From assembly GCF_000721175.1 (NCBI RefSeq), contig NZ_JOEZ01000006.1, forward strand, positions 124,001 through 188,000: a stretch of 64,000 bases of DNA. The letters are read 5' to 3'. This document shows positions 55,846 to 64,000 of the stretch, piece by piece (the stretch's first letter is position 1; each line of letters begins with the position of its first letter). Origin of the DNA: Streptomyces anulatus (GTDB lineage Bacteria > Actinomycetota > Actinomycetes > Streptomycetales > Streptomycetaceae). A program made the position numbers and the translations under genes. The notes under the pieces are model-generated. The model saw only the letters and a program-made list of their open reading frames with translations. It did no database searches and was not told where the DNA came from.

Positions 55846-57158
55846 CAGCGGAGGAACCCTTCGTAATTGCGCTGCTGGAGCTGACTCTCGATCTGCTTCA
55901 CGGTTTCCAGACCCACACCCACGATGATGAGGATGCTCGTCCCGCCGAACGGGAAGTTCTGGTTCGCACCGCCGAAGCCTGCCAACGCCATCGTCGGCAC
56001 CAGAGCGATCAGGCCCAGGTACAGCGAGCCCGGCCAAGTGATCCTGTTGAGCACGTAGCTCAGATACTCGGCAGTAGGTCGGCCTGCCCGGATACCCGGG
56101 ATGAAGCCACCATACTTCTTCATGTTGTCGGCGACTTCGTCGGGGTTGAACGAAATGGCCACGTAGAAGAAGGCGAAGAACACGATGAGGACGAAGTACG
56201 TCGCGATGTAGTACGGGTGGGTACCGTCCACGAAGTAGTCCTGGATCCAGGTCGCCCAGCCGGCGTTCGAGCCGGAGAACTGGACGATCAACGCCGGGAT
56301 GTAGAGCAGCGACGAGGCGAAGATGACAGGAATCACACCCGCCTGGTTCACCTTCAGCGGGATGTACGTGGACGTACCGCCGTAGGACCGGCGTCCGATC
56401 ATGCGCTTCGCGTACTGCACCGGGATGCGGCGCTGGGCCTGCTCGACGAAGACGACGAGGCCGACCATCACGAAGCCGATGAGGATGACGGTGCCGAACT
56501 CGATCCAGCCGTCGGCCAGCTTGCCGCTCTCCTTGATGGCCCACAGGGCGCCGGGGAACGTCGCGGCGATCGAGATGAACATCAGGATCGACATGCCGTT
56601 ACCGATGCCGCGGTCGGTGATCAGCTCACCGAGCCACATGACGGCGGCCGTACCGGCGGTCATCGTGAGGACCATGATGATCGTGGTGAAGACCGACTTG
56701 TCCGCGACGATCTGGTCGCCCACGGAGCAGTTCTGGAAGAGCGCGCCGCTGCGGGCGGTGGCGACGAGGCCGGTGCCCTGGAGGATGGCCAGCGCGACCG
56801 TCAGGTAACGCGTGTACTGCGTGATCTTCGCCGTGCCGGACTGCCCTTCCTTCTTCAGGGCTTCCAGGCGCGGGATCACGACGGTCAGCAACTGGAGAAT
56901 GATGCTCGCCGTGATGTACGGCATGATGCCGAGCGCGAAGATGGTGATCTGCAACAGGGCGCCACCGCTGAACATCTGCATCAGACCGAGGAGGCCACCC
57001 GAGTCGGCCTGGTCGATGCACTGCTGCACCTTCGCGTAGTCGACGCCAGGGGCCGGGACGTGCGCCCCGAGCCGATAGATCACGATGATGCCGAGCGTGA
57101 AGAGCAGCTTCTTGCGCAGGTCGGGCGTCTTGAACGCTCGGGCGAACGCGGTGAACAC
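55845..57158 (-). CDS. secY: Protein translocase subunit SecY
   Basis: SecY is the channel of the Sec translocon, ten transmembrane helices. The 437-aa protein shows the expected helices (for example [30 protein letters not shown]-like segments and [15 protein letters not shown]) and the cytoplasmic loop [21 protein letters not shown] rho-independent terminator lies upstream of it, so secY begins its own unit within the ribosomal block. adk follows with a one-base overlap. Confidence 0.99.
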   Translation of the reverse strand: MFTAFARAFKTPDLRKKLLFTLGIIVIYRLGAHVPAPGVDYAKVQQCIDQADSGGLLGLMQMFSGGALLQITIFALGIMPYITASIILQLLTVVIPRLEALKKEGQSGTAKITQYTRYLTVALAILQGTGLVATARSGALFQNCSVGDQIVADKSVFTTIIMVLTMTAGTAAVMWLGELITDRGIGNGMSILMFISIAATFPGALWAIKESGKLADGWIEFGTVILIGFVMVGLVVFVEQAQRRIPVQYAKRMIGRRSYGGTSTYIPLKVNQAGVIPVIFASSLLYIPALIVQFSGSNAGWATWIQDYFVDGTHPYYIATYFVLIVFFAFFYVAISFNPDEVADNMKKYGGFIPGIRAGRPTAEYLSYVLNRITWPGSLYLGLIALVPTMALAGFGGANQNFPFGGTSILIIVGVGLETVKQIESQLQQRNYEGFLR

Positions 57159-57276
57159 GGTGCCTCCTGCGACCCCCGCGCTATGCGTCAGAGGCGACGG
57201 GTCTGGATGGGACTGGATGGGATCGGATACAAGGCAGCCCTACATCGTAAGGAGGCCACAAAAGATTAACGGCGCC

Positions 57277-57305
57277 ACCCTACCCGGCCCGGGACTGAGC
57301 AGGAA
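57277..57305 (-). promoter_or_regulatory. Candidate secY promoter
   Basis: TTCCTG (minus strand, 57300-57305) and TAGGGT (57277-57282) are spaced by 17 bp upstream of secY. The -35 is weak; the -10 fits. The need for a promoter here follows from the terminator just upstream. Confidence 0.35.
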
Positions 57306-57482
57306 ACACGCGCCGCACACCGGTGCACCGCCCGTCTCCCGGTCCGCGCCGCGAAAGACCGGCCAAGCCACACCATTTGGGACGTGAACGACCTCGGACT
57401 CCCCCACCGCCGGTGCGGTGGACACTCGTTCAACCTTTCCCGAGGCTTTACGGTTCCCGTACAGCGCCACAAACGCGGAAAA

Positions 57483-57520
57483 GCCTGGCCGGCCGCCTCC
57501 GAAGAGGCAGCCGGCCAGGC
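57483..57520 (-). terminator. rplO rho-independent terminator
   Basis: A 17-bp stem with one mismatch (57483-57499 with 57504-57520) has a UUCG tetraloop on the minus strand and is followed directly by TTTTCC. It is one of the clearest intrinsic terminators in the window. It lies 19 bases after the rplO stop. Confidence 0.88.
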
Positions 57521-57538
57521 TCAGTTCTGTCCCGCGGC

Positions 57539-57994
57539 TCAGACGAGCTCGGTGACCGTACCGCCGGCGGCGGTGATCTTCTCCTTGGCGGAGCCGGAGA
57601 CGGCGTCAACCGAAACCTGCAGTGCCACGGAGATCTCGCCCTGTCCGAGGACCTTGACGAGGTGGTTGTTGCGCACAGCGCCCTTGGCGACCAGGTCGGC
57701 CACCGTGACCTCTCCACCCTCGGGGTAGAGCGTCGCGAGCTTGTCCAGGTTCACGACCTGGTACTCCGTGCGGAACGGGTTCTTGAAGCCCTTGAGCTTC
57801 GGGAGACGCATGTGGAGGGGCATCTGGCCACCCTCGAAGCGCTCCGGAACCTGGTAACGAGCCTTCGTACCCTTGGTACCACGGCCTGCGGTCTTACCCT
57901 TGGACGCCTCACCACGACCCACACGGGTCTTGGCGGTCTTGGCGCCCGGGGCAGGCCGGAGGTTGTGGGCCTTCAGCGGGCTGTTCTCCGCCAT
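57539..57994 (-). CDS. rplO: 50S ribosomal protein L15
   Basis: L15 bridges domains of 23S rRNA. The 151-aa protein has [20 protein letters not shown] and [33 protein letters not shown], the family hallmark, and a C-terminal [15 protein letters not shown]. The start is ATG 57994; the frame upstream is not L15. It is the last gene before the terminator and secY. Confidence 0.98.
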   Translation of the reverse strand: MAENSPLKAHNLRPAPGAKTAKTRVGRGEASKGKTAGRGTKGTKARYQVPERFEGGQMPLHMRLPKLKGFKNPFRTEYQVVNLDKLATLYPEGGEVTVADLVAKGAVRNNHLVKVLGQGEISVALQVSVDAVSGSAKEKITAAGGTVTELV

Positions 57995-57995
57995 G

Positions 57996-58178
57996 TCAGT
58001 CAACCTCCTCAACCGTCACGAGGTGGCGGACGGTGTGAACCATTCCGCGGAACTCGGGGCGGTCCTCCTTGACAACCGAGTCGTTCAGGCGCTTGAGCCC
58101 GAGCGAACGCAGGGTGTCGCGGTGGTTCTGCTTGCTGCCGATGTACGACTTCGTCTGCGTGATCTTGAGGCGAGCCAT
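57996..58178 (-). CDS. rpmD: 50S ribosomal protein L30
   Basis: The 60-aa protein reads [20 protein letters not shown], then [21 protein letters not shown] and the end [13 protein letters not shown], full L30. The ATG at 58178 overlaps the rpsE stop (TAATG). It lies between rpsE and rplO, the usual place. Longer frames across this region are read-through of the neighbours. Confidence 0.98.
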   Translation of the reverse strand: MARLKITQTKSYIGSKQNHRDTLRSLGLKRLNDSVVKEDRPEFRGMVHTVRHLVTVEEVD

Positions 58179-58780
58179 TACGCACCCGCTCCCGCACGTG
58201 CACGAAGCAGAGCCGCGGGGGCGACGTCCTCGAGGGGCAGACCGCGGCGGGCCGCGATCTCCTCGGGACGCTGCAGGCCCTGGAGGGCCGCCACGGTCGC
58301 GTGCACGATGTTGATCGCGTTGGACGAGCCAAGCGACTTCGACAGGATGTCGTGAACGCCGGCGCACTCGAGCACGGCGCGCACCGGGCCACCGGCGATA
58401 ACACCGGTACCGGGGGAAGCCGGCTTGAGCAGGACGACGCCCGCAGCCTTCTCGCCCGTGATCGGGTGAGGGATGGTGCCCTGGATGCGGGGGACCTTGA
58501 AGAAGTTCTTCTTGGCCTCTTCGACACCCTTGGCGATGGCCGCGGGAACTTCCTTGGCCTTGCCGTATCCGACACCGACGGTGCCGTCACCATCGCCCAC
58601 CACGACCAGCGCGGTGAAGCTGAAGCGACGACCACCCTTCACGACCTTGGCGACGCGGTTGATCGCGACGACACGCTCGACGTACGCGGTCTTCTCGGCG
58701 GCAGCGCCACCGTCACGGCCCTTCCGGTCCCGCCGCTCGCCGCCACCGGCACCGCTTCCGCGGCGCTGGGGTCCAGCCAT
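58178..58780 (-). CDS. rpsE: 30S ribosomal protein S5
   Basis: S5 acts in translational accuracy. The 200-aa protein has the double-stranded-RNA-binding-like core [30 protein letters not shown] and the C-terminal [19 protein letters not shown]. An N-terminal Gly/Arg-rich extension ([20 protein letters not shown]) is typical of actinobacteria. The start is the ATG at 58780. It is coupled to rpmD. Confidence 0.99.
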   Translation of the reverse strand: MAGPQRRGSGAGGGERRDRKGRDGGAAAEKTAYVERVVAINRVAKVVKGGRRFSFTALVVVGDGDGTVGVGYGKAKEVPAAIAKGVEEAKKNFFKVPRIQGTIPHPITGEKAAGVVLLKPASPGTGVIAGGPVRAVLECAGVHDILSKSLGSSNAINIVHATVAALQGLQRPEEIAARRGLPLEDVAPAALLRARAGAGA

Positions 58781-58827
58781 TGGATTTACCTCTCTCTGTT
58801 ACGTCCGCTGTGCGTAGGAACCGGGGC

Positions 58828-59211
58828 TTAGAACTTCAGCCCGGCTTCACGGGCGGCGTCAGCCAGAGCGGCAATCCGCCCGGCGTACTGGTTACCACCG
58901 CGGTCAAACACGACGGCCTCGACGCCTGCGGCCTTGGCACGCTCGGCGACAAGGGCGCCGACCTGCTGGGCCTGGGCGCTCTTGTCACCCTCGCCACCGC
59001 GGATCGAGGTGTCCAGGGTCGACGCCGACGCGAGCGTGTGGCCCGCGATGTCGTCGATGACCTGGGCCACGATGTGGCGGTTGGAACGCGTCACGACCAA
59101 GCGAGGACGCTCCGGCGAACCGGAGATGTGCTTGCGGACGCGGATGTGGCGGCGCTTGAGGGCGGCACGCTTGTACGCGTCGCCCTTGGCGATCTTCACA
59201 CCGTATGCCAT
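58828..59211 (-). CDS. rplR: 50S ribosomal protein L18
   Basis: L18 binds 5S rRNA with L5. The 127-aa protein has [43 protein letters not shown] and the end [14 protein letters not shown]. The start is ATG 59211, two bases after the rplF stop. It lies between rplF and rpsE. Confidence 0.99.
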   Translation of the reverse strand: MAYGVKIAKGDAYKRAALKRRHIRVRKHISGSPERPRLVVTRSNRHIVAQVIDDIAGHTLASASTLDTSIRGGEGDKSAQAQQVGALVAERAKAAGVEAVVFDRGGNQYAGRIAALADAAREAGLKF

Positions 59212-59213
59212 GG

Positions 59214-59753
59214 CTACTTACCAGCCTTTCCGACCTTGCGGCGGATGACCTCGCCCGCGTACTTGACGCCCTTGGCCTTGTACGGGTCGGGCTTCCGCAG
59301 CTTGCGGATGTTGGCGGCTACCTCGCCGACCTTCTGCTTGTCGATGCCCTCGACGCTGAGCTTCGTGGGCGACTCGACCTTGAAGGTGATGCCTTCCGGA
59401 GCCTCGATGAGGATCGGGTGGCTGTAGCCCAGGGCGAACTCCAGGTTGGAGCCCTTCGCCTGGACGCGGTAACCGACACCGCTGATCTCGAGCGCCTTGG
59501 TGTAACCCGTGGTCACGCCGGTGATCATGTTCGCCACCAGCGTGCGGGACAGGCCGTGGAGGGCCTTGTTCTGACGCTCGTCGTTCGGGCGGGAGACGTT
59601 GAGCACGCCGTCCTCACCCTTGGAGACCTCGATCGGCGCGGCGACGGTGTGCGTGAGGGAACCCTTGGGGCCCTTCACGGCGACCGTACGGCCATCGATG
59701 GTGACGTCCACACCGGCGGGAACCTGGATGGGGAGCTTGCCGATTCGCGACAT
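59214..59753 (-). CDS. rplF: 50S ribosomal protein L6
   Basis: L6 lies near the sarcin-ricin loop and factor-binding site. The 179-aa protein starts [20 protein letters not shown] and ends with the duplicated-domain signature [25 protein letters not shown]. The start is the ATG at 59753. It is in the spc operon order rpsH-rplF-rplR. Confidence 0.99.
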   Translation of the reverse strand: MSRIGKLPIQVPAGVDVTIDGRTVAVKGPKGSLTHTVAAPIEVSKGEDGVLNVSRPNDERQNKALHGLSRTLVANMITGVTTGYTKALEISGVGYRVQAKGSNLEFALGYSHPILIEAPEGITFKVESPTKLSVEGIDKQKVGEVAANIRKLRKPDPYKAKGVKYAGEVIRRKVGKAGK

Positions 59754-59774
59754 GAGCTTTCCTTCCTTTCCCGA

Positions 59775-60173
59775 CTACCAGACGTAGGCGAGGACTTCCC
59801 CACCTACGCCCTTCTTGCCTGCCTGCTGGCCGGTCAGGAGGCCGTGGGACGTGGAGATGATCGCCACGCCCAGACCGCCGAGGACCTTCGGCAGGTTGGT
59901 GGACTTTGCGTATACACGCAGACCCGGCTTCGAAATCCGCTTGATGCCGGCGATCGAGCGCTCGCGGTTCGGGCCGAACTTCAGCTCGAGGACGAGGTTC
60001 TTGCCGACCTCGGCGTCCTCGACCTTCCAGCCGGTGATGAAGCCCTCCTGCTGGAGGATCTCCGCGATGTGCGACTTGATCTTGCTGTGCGGCATCGAGA
60101 CATCGTCGTGATATGCCGAGTTCGCGTTACGCAGACGCGTGAGCATGTCTGCGATGGGATCAGTCATGGTCAT
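59775..60173 (-). CDS. rpsH: 30S ribosomal protein S8
   Basis: S8 is a primary binder of 16S rRNA and, in E. coli, the translational repressor of the spc operon. The 132-aa protein reads [20 protein letters not shown] ... [26 protein letters not shown]. The start may be 60173 or 60167; the first has GAAGG at a good distance. A structured 224-base space separates it from rpsZ upstream. Confidence 0.98.
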   Translation of the reverse strand: MTMTDPIADMLTRLRNANSAYHDDVSMPHSKIKSHIAEILQQEGFITGWKVEDAEVGKNLVLELKFGPNRERSIAGIKRISKPGLRVYAKSTNLPKVLGGLGVAIISTSHGLLTGQQAGKKGVGGEVLAYVW

Positions 60174-60397
60174 GAGTTGGCCTTCGGCCTCTCTCGCCGG
60201 GGTTTCCTGTATGCGCCATCCCTCTCCCCACTCAGTGGCGGGACGGGTGCGGTGCGGGGACCTACGGCGTAGTAAGTCGGTCTTGGGCGGCAGGCGCCCA
60301 ACCCTTCAAGCCTACGGCATGAAAGGACGGGCTCCTGCCGACCCAGATGCTTACCGAGAGTCTCCGGAACTTCCCTTCGCCCTAGGGCGGAGGAGAG
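60174..60397 (-). promoter_or_regulatory. Structured 224-base rpsZ-rpsH intercistronic region
   Basis: No gene lies here, which is unusual inside the tightly packed spc operon. It contains a 7-bp hairpin with 5-base loop (60283-60289 with 60295-60301). It also contains two copies of CCTACGGC (60261-60268 and 60311-60318), one on each side of that hairpin. It may be an RNA element controlling rpsH or an internal promoter region. The sequence alone cannot decide. Confidence 0.4.
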
Positions 60398-60583
60398 TTA
60401 CCAGGAGCTCTTGGTCACGCCCGGCAGCTCGCCACGGTGAGCCATCTCACGAAGGCACACGCGGCACAGGCCGAACTTGCGGTAGACGGAGTGGGGCCGG
60501 CCGCAGCGCTGGCAGCGGGTGTACCCGCGAACGCCGAACTTCGGCTTACGGGCGGCCTTAGCGATCAGAGCCTTCTTCGCCAC
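60398..60583 (-). CDS. rpsZ: 30S ribosomal protein S14, type Z (zinc-binding)
   Basis: The 61-aa protein has the CxxC...CxxC zinc motif ([29 protein letters not shown]) and the basic end. This short zinc form is distinct from the longer zinc-independent S14, which streptomycetes also encode elsewhere under zinc control. The GTG at 60583 begins two bases past the rplE stop. It is in the spc operon after rplE. Confidence 0.98.
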   Translation of the reverse strand: MAKKALIAKAARKPKFGVRGYTRCQRCGRPHSVYRKFGLCRVCLREMAHRGELPGVTKSSW

Positions 60584-60585
60584 GG

Positions 60586-61143
60586 TCAGTTCTCCTTGAA
60601 CGGGAAGCCGAGGTGACGAAGGAGGGCACGACCCTCGTCGTCGTTGGTCGCCGTGGTGACCACGGTGATGTCCATGCCCCGGACCCGGTCGATCTTGTCC
60701 TGGTCGATCTCGTGGAACATGACCTGCTCCGTGAGACCGAAGGTGTAGTTGCCACGGCCGTCGAACTGCTTCGGCGACAGGCCACGGAAGTCACGGATAC
60801 GCGGAAGCGCGAGCGACAGCGTACGGTCCAGGAACTCCCACATCCGGTCACCACGGAGGGTGACGTGGCAGCCGATCGGCTGGCCCTCGCGCAGCTTGAA
60901 CTGCGCGATGGACTTGCGGGCCTTCGTGACGGCCGGCTTCTGGCCGGTGATCGTGGTGAGGTCCTTGACGGCACCGTCGATCAGCTTGGAGTCGCGGGCG
61001 GCGTCGCCCACACCCATGTTGACCACGATCTTGACCAGACCGGGAACCTGCATGACGTTCTCGTACGAGAACTCCTCACGCAGCTTGCCGGCGATTTCCT
61101 CGCGGTAGCGCGTCTTGAGACGCGGCGCAGTGGTGGCAGTCAT
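60586..61143 (-). CDS. rplE: 50S ribosomal protein L5
   Basis: L5 binds 5S rRNA and contacts the P-site tRNA. The 185-aa protein reads [40 protein letters not shown] and ends [15 protein letters not shown]. The ATG at 61143 overlaps the rplX stop by one base. It lies in spc order rplX-rplE-rpsZ. Confidence 0.99.
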   Translation of the reverse strand: MTATTAPRLKTRYREEIAGKLREEFSYENVMQVPGLVKIVVNMGVGDAARDSKLIDGAVKDLTTITGQKPAVTKARKSIAQFKLREGQPIGCHVTLRGDRMWEFLDRTLSLALPRIRDFRGLSPKQFDGRGNYTFGLTEQVMFHEIDQDKIDRVRGMDITVVTTATNDDEGRALLRHLGFPFKEN

Positions 61144-61466
61144 CAGATGTCCTCACCGGTCCGCTTGGCAACGCGGATCTTGTTGCCCTCGTCGTCAAAG
61201 CGGTAGCCGACGCGGGTGACAACCTTGTTGCCGTCCTTCTCCACGACCAGCTGAACGTTGCTGATGTGGATCGGGGCCTCGGTGGTGACAATGCCACCCG
61301 TCTGCGAACCGCGAGCCGTCTGACCGGCCTTGGTGTGCTTCTTGACCCGGTTGACACCCTCGACGAGGACGCGGTCCTGAGCGGGGTAGGCCACGATGAC
61401 CTTGCCCTGCTTGCCCTTGTCCTTACCGGTGATGACCTGGACCAGGTCGCCCTTCTTGATCTTCAT
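61143..61466 (-). CDS. rplX: 50S ribosomal protein L24
   Basis: L24 starts large-subunit assembly. The 107-aa KOW-domain protein reads [20 protein letters not shown] ... [18 protein letters not shown] and ends in the basic [10 protein letters not shown]. It starts at ATG 61466, two bases after rplN. Its stop overlaps the rplE start. Confidence 0.99.
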   Translation of the reverse strand: MKIKKGDLVQVITGKDKGKQGKVIVAYPAQDRVLVEGVNRVKKHTKAGQTARGSQTGGIVTTEAPIHISNVQLVVEKDGNKVVTRVGYRFDDEGNKIRVAKRTGEDI

Positions 61467-61468
61467 GC

Positions 61469-61837
61469 TTACAGCACCTCCGGCGCGAGCGAGATGATCT
61501 TCATGAACTTCTTCTCGCGCAGCTCCCGGCCCACCGGGCCGAAGATGCGGGTGCCGCGGGGGTCGCCGTCGTTCTTCAGAATGACGGCGGCGTTCTCGTC
61601 GAAGCGGATGTACGAGCCATCCTGACGACGACGCTCCTTGACGGTGCGAACGATGACGGCCTTGACGACGTCACCCTTCTTCACGTTGCCACCGGGGATC
61701 GCGTCCTTGACGGTGGCGACGATGACGTCACCGATACCCGCGTAGCGGCGACCCGAGCCACCGAGAACACGAATGGTGAGAATTTCCTTCGCACCCGTGT
61801 TGTCGGCGACGCGCAGTCGCGACTCCTGCTGGATCAC
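61469..61837 (-). CDS. rplN: 50S ribosomal protein L14
   Basis: L14 binds near the sarcin-ricin loop and contacts elongation factors. The 122-aa protein reads [20 protein letters not shown] ... [22 protein letters not shown], full family length. The start is at 61837. It is separated from rpsQ by 107 bases with two hairpins. Confidence 0.99.
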   Translation of the reverse strand: MIQQESRLRVADNTGAKEILTIRVLGGSGRRYAGIGDVIVATVKDAIPGGNVKKGDVVKAVIVRTVKERRRQDGSYIRFDENAAVILKNDGDPRGTRIFGPVGRELREKKFMKIISLAPEVL

Positions 61838-61869
61838 GTCTATCTCCTGATCGTCTGCCGGTTCCCGGC

Positions 61870-61942
61870 GGGTGCCTCTCCGTTACCGGGGAGGCACCCC
61901 ACCGAGCCTGGCGGAACTGACCTGAGGGGAGAATCCCTCAGG
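61870..61942 (-). other. Two consecutive hairpins between rpsQ and rplN
   Basis: Hairpin 1: 61870-61881 with 61888-61899 (12-bp stem, one mismatch, 6-base loop). Hairpin 2: CCTGAGGG 61921-61928 with CCCTCAGG 61935-61942, 6-base loop, just after the rpsQ stop. They may attenuate or protect the operon transcript; no T-run follows, so full termination is unlikely. Confidence 0.6.
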
Positions 61943-61944
61943 AA

Positions 61945-62229
61945 TTACTTGGCCTTCTCGAGGATCTCGACGATGCGCCAGCGCTTCGAGGCCGACAGCG
62001 GACGCGTCTCCATGATGATGACGCGGTCGCCGACGCCCGCAGAGTTCTGCTCGTCGTGGGCCTTGAGCTTGTTCGTACGGCGGATGACCTTGCCGTACAG
62101 CGCGTGCTTGACGCGGTCCTCGACAGCGACGACGACGGTCTTGTCCATCTTGTCGCTGACGACCAGACCCTCACGGGTCTTGCGGAAACCGCGGTCGGTG
62201 TTCGTCTCAGTCACAGTCTTCTCGCTCAT
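61945..62229 (-). CDS. rpsQ: 30S ribosomal protein S17
   Basis: S17 is a primary 16S rRNA binder. The 94-aa protein reads [48 protein letters not shown] and ends [12 protein letters not shown]. It starts at ATG 62229, sharing one base with the rpmC stop. Order rpmC-rpsQ-rplN is conserved. Confidence 0.99.
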   Translation of the reverse strand: MSEKTVTETNTDRGFRKTREGLVVSDKMDKTVVVAVEDRVKHALYGKVIRRTNKLKAHDEQNSAGVGDRVIIMETRPLSASKRWRIVEILEKAK

Positions 62230-62453
62230 CAGGCGCTCTCCACCGTCTCGATGCCCAGCTCGCGCTCACGCATCAGGGTGTAGATCCGGGCGATGTCCTT
62301 ACGGACGGACTTGAGCCGGCCGTGGTTCTCGAGCTGCCCCGTCGCCGCCTGGAAGCGGAGGTTGAACAGCTCTTCCTTGGCTTCGCGGAGCTTGTTGAGG
62401 AGCTCCTCGTCGCCCAGCTCGCGCAGCTCGGACGCCTTGGTACCGGCCGACAT
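62229..62453 (-). CDS. rpmC: 50S ribosomal protein L29
   Basis: The 74-aa protein reads [42 protein letters not shown] and [21 protein letters not shown], the antiparallel coiled coil of L29. I took ATG 62453, which overlaps the rplP stop (TGATG); a GTG three bases upstream is also possible. It lies between rplP and rpsQ. Confidence 0.98.
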   Translation of the reverse strand: MSAGTKASELRELGDEELLNKLREAKEELFNLRFQAATGQLENHGRLKSVRKDIARIYTLMRERELGIETVESA

Positions 62454-62872
62454 CACGACTCACCTGCCTCGCGCCGAACGATCCGGCACTTCATCGGAAG
62501 CTTGTGAGCAGCGCGGGTGAGCGCCTCACGAGCAATCTTCTCGTTCGGGTAGGACAGCTCGAACATCACCCGACCCGGCTTGACGTTCGCGATCCACCAC
62601 TCGGGAGAACCCTTACCGGAACCCATGCGGGTCTCGGCGGGCTTCTTCGTCAGGGGACGGTCCGGGTAGATGTTGATCCAGACCTTGCCGCCACGCTTGA
62701 TGTGACGGGTCATCGCGATACGAGCGGACTCGATCTGACGGTTCGTCACGTACGCCGGGGTCAGCGCCTGGATGCCGTACTCGCCGAACGCAACCTGCGT
62801 GCCACCCTTGGACATACCGCTGCGCTTCGGGTGGTGCTGCTTGCGGTGCTTGACCCTACGGGGGATCAGCAT
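62453..62872 (-). CDS. rplP: 50S ribosomal protein L16
   Basis: L16 lies by the A site and orders 23S rRNA helix 38. The 139-aa protein has [62 protein letters not shown] and the C-terminal [32 protein letters not shown]. The start is ATG 62872. Its stop overlaps the rpmC start. Confidence 0.99.
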   Translation of the reverse strand: MLIPRRVKHRKQHHPKRSGMSKGGTQVAFGEYGIQALTPAYVTNRQIESARIAMTRHIKRGGKVWINIYPDRPLTKKPAETRMGSGKGSPEWWIANVKPGRVMFELSYPNEKIAREALTRAAHKLPMKCRIVRREAGES

Positions 62873-62877
62873 TTCGG

Positions 62878-63714
62878 TCAGGCCTCCGTTCCGGTGCTCT
62901 CAGCAGCCGGAGCAGCGGCGGCGGGAGCGTCGGCCTTGGGGGCCTCGGCTGCCGGCGACTGCTGCGGCTTACGGCCGCGACCGCCACGCTCGCCGCCACG
63001 GCCACCGCGGCCGGCCGGGCGGTCGGTGCCGCCACGAGCCGGACGGTTACCGGCGCGGGCCGCGGCGTTCTCGGCGCGAACCTCGGCGATGTTCTTGACG
63101 TCGCCCTTGTAGATCCAGACCTTCACGCCGATGCGGCCGAAGGTCGTCTTGGCCTCGAAGAAGCCGTAGTCGACGTTCGCACGGAGGGTGTGCAGGGGCA
63201 CACGGCCCTCGCGGTAGAACTCCGAGCGGGACATCTCGGCGCCGCCGAGGCGACCGCCGCACTGGATCTTGATGCCCTTGGCGCCGGCCTTCATCGAGCT
63301 CTGCATGCTCTTACGCATGGCACGACGGAAGGAGACGCGGGAGGAGAGCTGCTCGGCGACGGCCTGGGCCACCAGCTGAGCGTCCACCTCGGGGTTCTTG
63401 ACCTCGAGGATGTTCAGCTGGACCTGCTTGCCGGTCAGCTTCTCCAGCTCGCCGCGGATGCGATCGGCCTCGGCGCCACGGCGACCGATGACGATGCCCG
63501 GACGGGCGGTGTGGATGTCAACGCGGACGCGGTCGCGGGTGCGCTCGATCTCGACCTTCGAGATGCCGGCCCGCTCCATGCCCTTCGTCATCATGCGACG
63601 AATGGCGACGTCTTCCTTGACGTAGTCCTTGTACAGCTTGTCGGCGTACCAGCGGGACTTGAAGTCCGTGGTGATGCCGAGCCGGAACCCGTGCGGGTTT
63701 ACCTTCTGGCCCAT
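62878..63714 (-). CDS. rpsC: 30S ribosomal protein S3
   Basis: S3 forms part of the mRNA entry channel and has a KH domain ([34 protein letters not shown]). The 278-aa protein has the core and a long Gly/Arg-rich and Ala-rich C-terminal tail ([30 protein letters not shown]) of about 65 residues, common in actinobacteria. The ATG at 63714 overlaps the rplV stop (TAATG). It lies in S10-operon order rplV-rpsC-rplP. Confidence 0.99.
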   Translation of the reverse strand: MGQKVNPHGFRLGITTDFKSRWYADKLYKDYVKEDVAIRRMMTKGMERAGISKVEIERTRDRVRVDIHTARPGIVIGRRGAEADRIRGELEKLTGKQVQLNILEVKNPEVDAQLVAQAVAEQLSSRVSFRRAMRKSMQSSMKAGAKGIKIQCGGRLGGAEMSRSEFYREGRVPLHTLRANVDYGFFEAKTTFGRIGVKVWIYKGDVKNIAEVRAENAAARAGNRPARGGTDRPAGRGGRGGERGGRGRKPQQSPAAEAPKADAPAAAAPAAESTGTEA

Positions 63715-64000
63715 TACCGGGTTCCTTCCTTGCTGCTGACGACCACGGTGATGTGGCTGGTCCGCTTACGGATCCGGTAGGCACGGCCCTGAGCACGCGG
63801 ACGGAACCGCTTCAGGGTCGGGCCCTCGTCCACGTACGCCTCGCTGATGACCAGCGAAGAGGCGTCGGTGTGGTCGTAGTTGTGTGCAGCGTTGGCGATG
63901 GCGCTGTCCAGCACCTTGCCAACCGGCACGCTCGCGGCCTGCGGGGCGAAACGCAGGACCGCCTGAGCCTCCGTGGCATCCATGCCACGGATGAGGTCCA
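63714..64000 (-). CDS. rplV: 50S ribosomal protein L22 (5' end beyond window)
   Basis: L22 lines the exit tunnel and is an early assembly protein. The visible part begins within [22 protein letters not shown], includes [15 protein letters not shown] and [36 protein letters not shown], and ends at the TAA shared with the rpsC start. About 20 N-terminal residues lie outside the window. The apparent internal ATG (63983) is not the true start. Confidence 0.96.
   Translation of the reverse strand, partial: DLIRGMDATEAQAVLRFAPQAASVPVGKVLDSAIANAAHNYDHTDASSLVISEAYVDEGPTLKRFRPRAQGRAYRIRKRTSHITVVVSSKEGTR

Larger units (their letters stand above)
57159..57538. other. rplO-secY intergenic region
   Basis: These 380 bases separate the spc operon from secY. 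They contain the rplO terminator and a candidate secY promoter, listed separately. No gene was supported. Confidence 0.6.

Overview
The window is a GC-rich (about 70%) actinobacterial chromosome segment that reads as Streptomyces. Evidence: the developmental regulators BldM and WhiD, a ShbA-type sigma factor, a GuaB/GuaB3 pair, a groES-groEL operon with CIRCE operators, a WhiJ-type HTH/DUF397/ATPase triad, many GTG starts, and an S10-spc-alpha ribosomal block laid out in the usual streptomycete order. It is core chromosome with an accessory pocket in the middle.

Layout. 1-6 kb: the 3' part of a Ser/Thr kinase, glpD, a nucleotide-sugar dehydrogenase that lacks its catalytic Cys, and a Pro/Gly-rich membrane protein. 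6-11 kb: guaB3, guaB, shbA and bldM on the minus strand, then whiD divergently. 11-15.5 kb: a LysR regulator divergent from a MOSC protein, a PQQ-propeller membrane protein and an SDR; the LysR, MOSC and SDR genes look leaderless. 15.5-21.5 kb: a dehydrogenase remnant, groEL/groES with two CIRCE boxes, a lipoprotein deacetylase, a THUMP-like methyltransferase and a frameshifted membrane protein. 21.6-33.5 kb: the t6A operon (tsaE, tsaB, rimI, tsaD) interleaved with cell-envelope and cofactor genes (alr, nnrDE-type repair enzyme, acpS, glmS). Inside it are a degenerate YkuD protein and a 62-aa peptide gene behind an iron-box-like palindrome.

33.6-41.6 kb is an accessory pocket between glmS and coaA: two VapBC-type toxin-antitoxin pairs, a secreted M14 carboxypeptidase, an ECF42-type sigma factor with its DGPF/YciI partner, a frameshifted HTH/zinc-ribbon gene, and the WhiJ-like triad. 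42-50.6 kb returns to core genes: coaA, a DUF389 protein, glmM, rpsI, rplM, an ABC-F ATPase and truA.

50.6-64 kb is the ribosomal/transcription block, all on the minus strand. In transcription order it reads rplV (cut by the window end), rpsC, rplP, rpmC, rpsQ, rplN, rplX, rplE, rpsZ, rpsH, rplF, rplR, rpsE, rpmD, rplO, terminator, secY, adk, map, infA, rpmJ, rpsM, rpsK, rpoA, rplQ, truA.

The strongest non-gene signals are: a pair of about 165-bp MITE-like elements in opposite orientation at 1.6 and 20.6 kb (about 91% identical by hand count), each abutting the stop codon of a neighbouring gene; two genes split at C7 homopolymers; tandem duplications of gene 3' ends; and an AT-rich palindrome in front of vapB. 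No tRNA, rRNA, CRISPR array, complete insertion sequence or prophage was seen.
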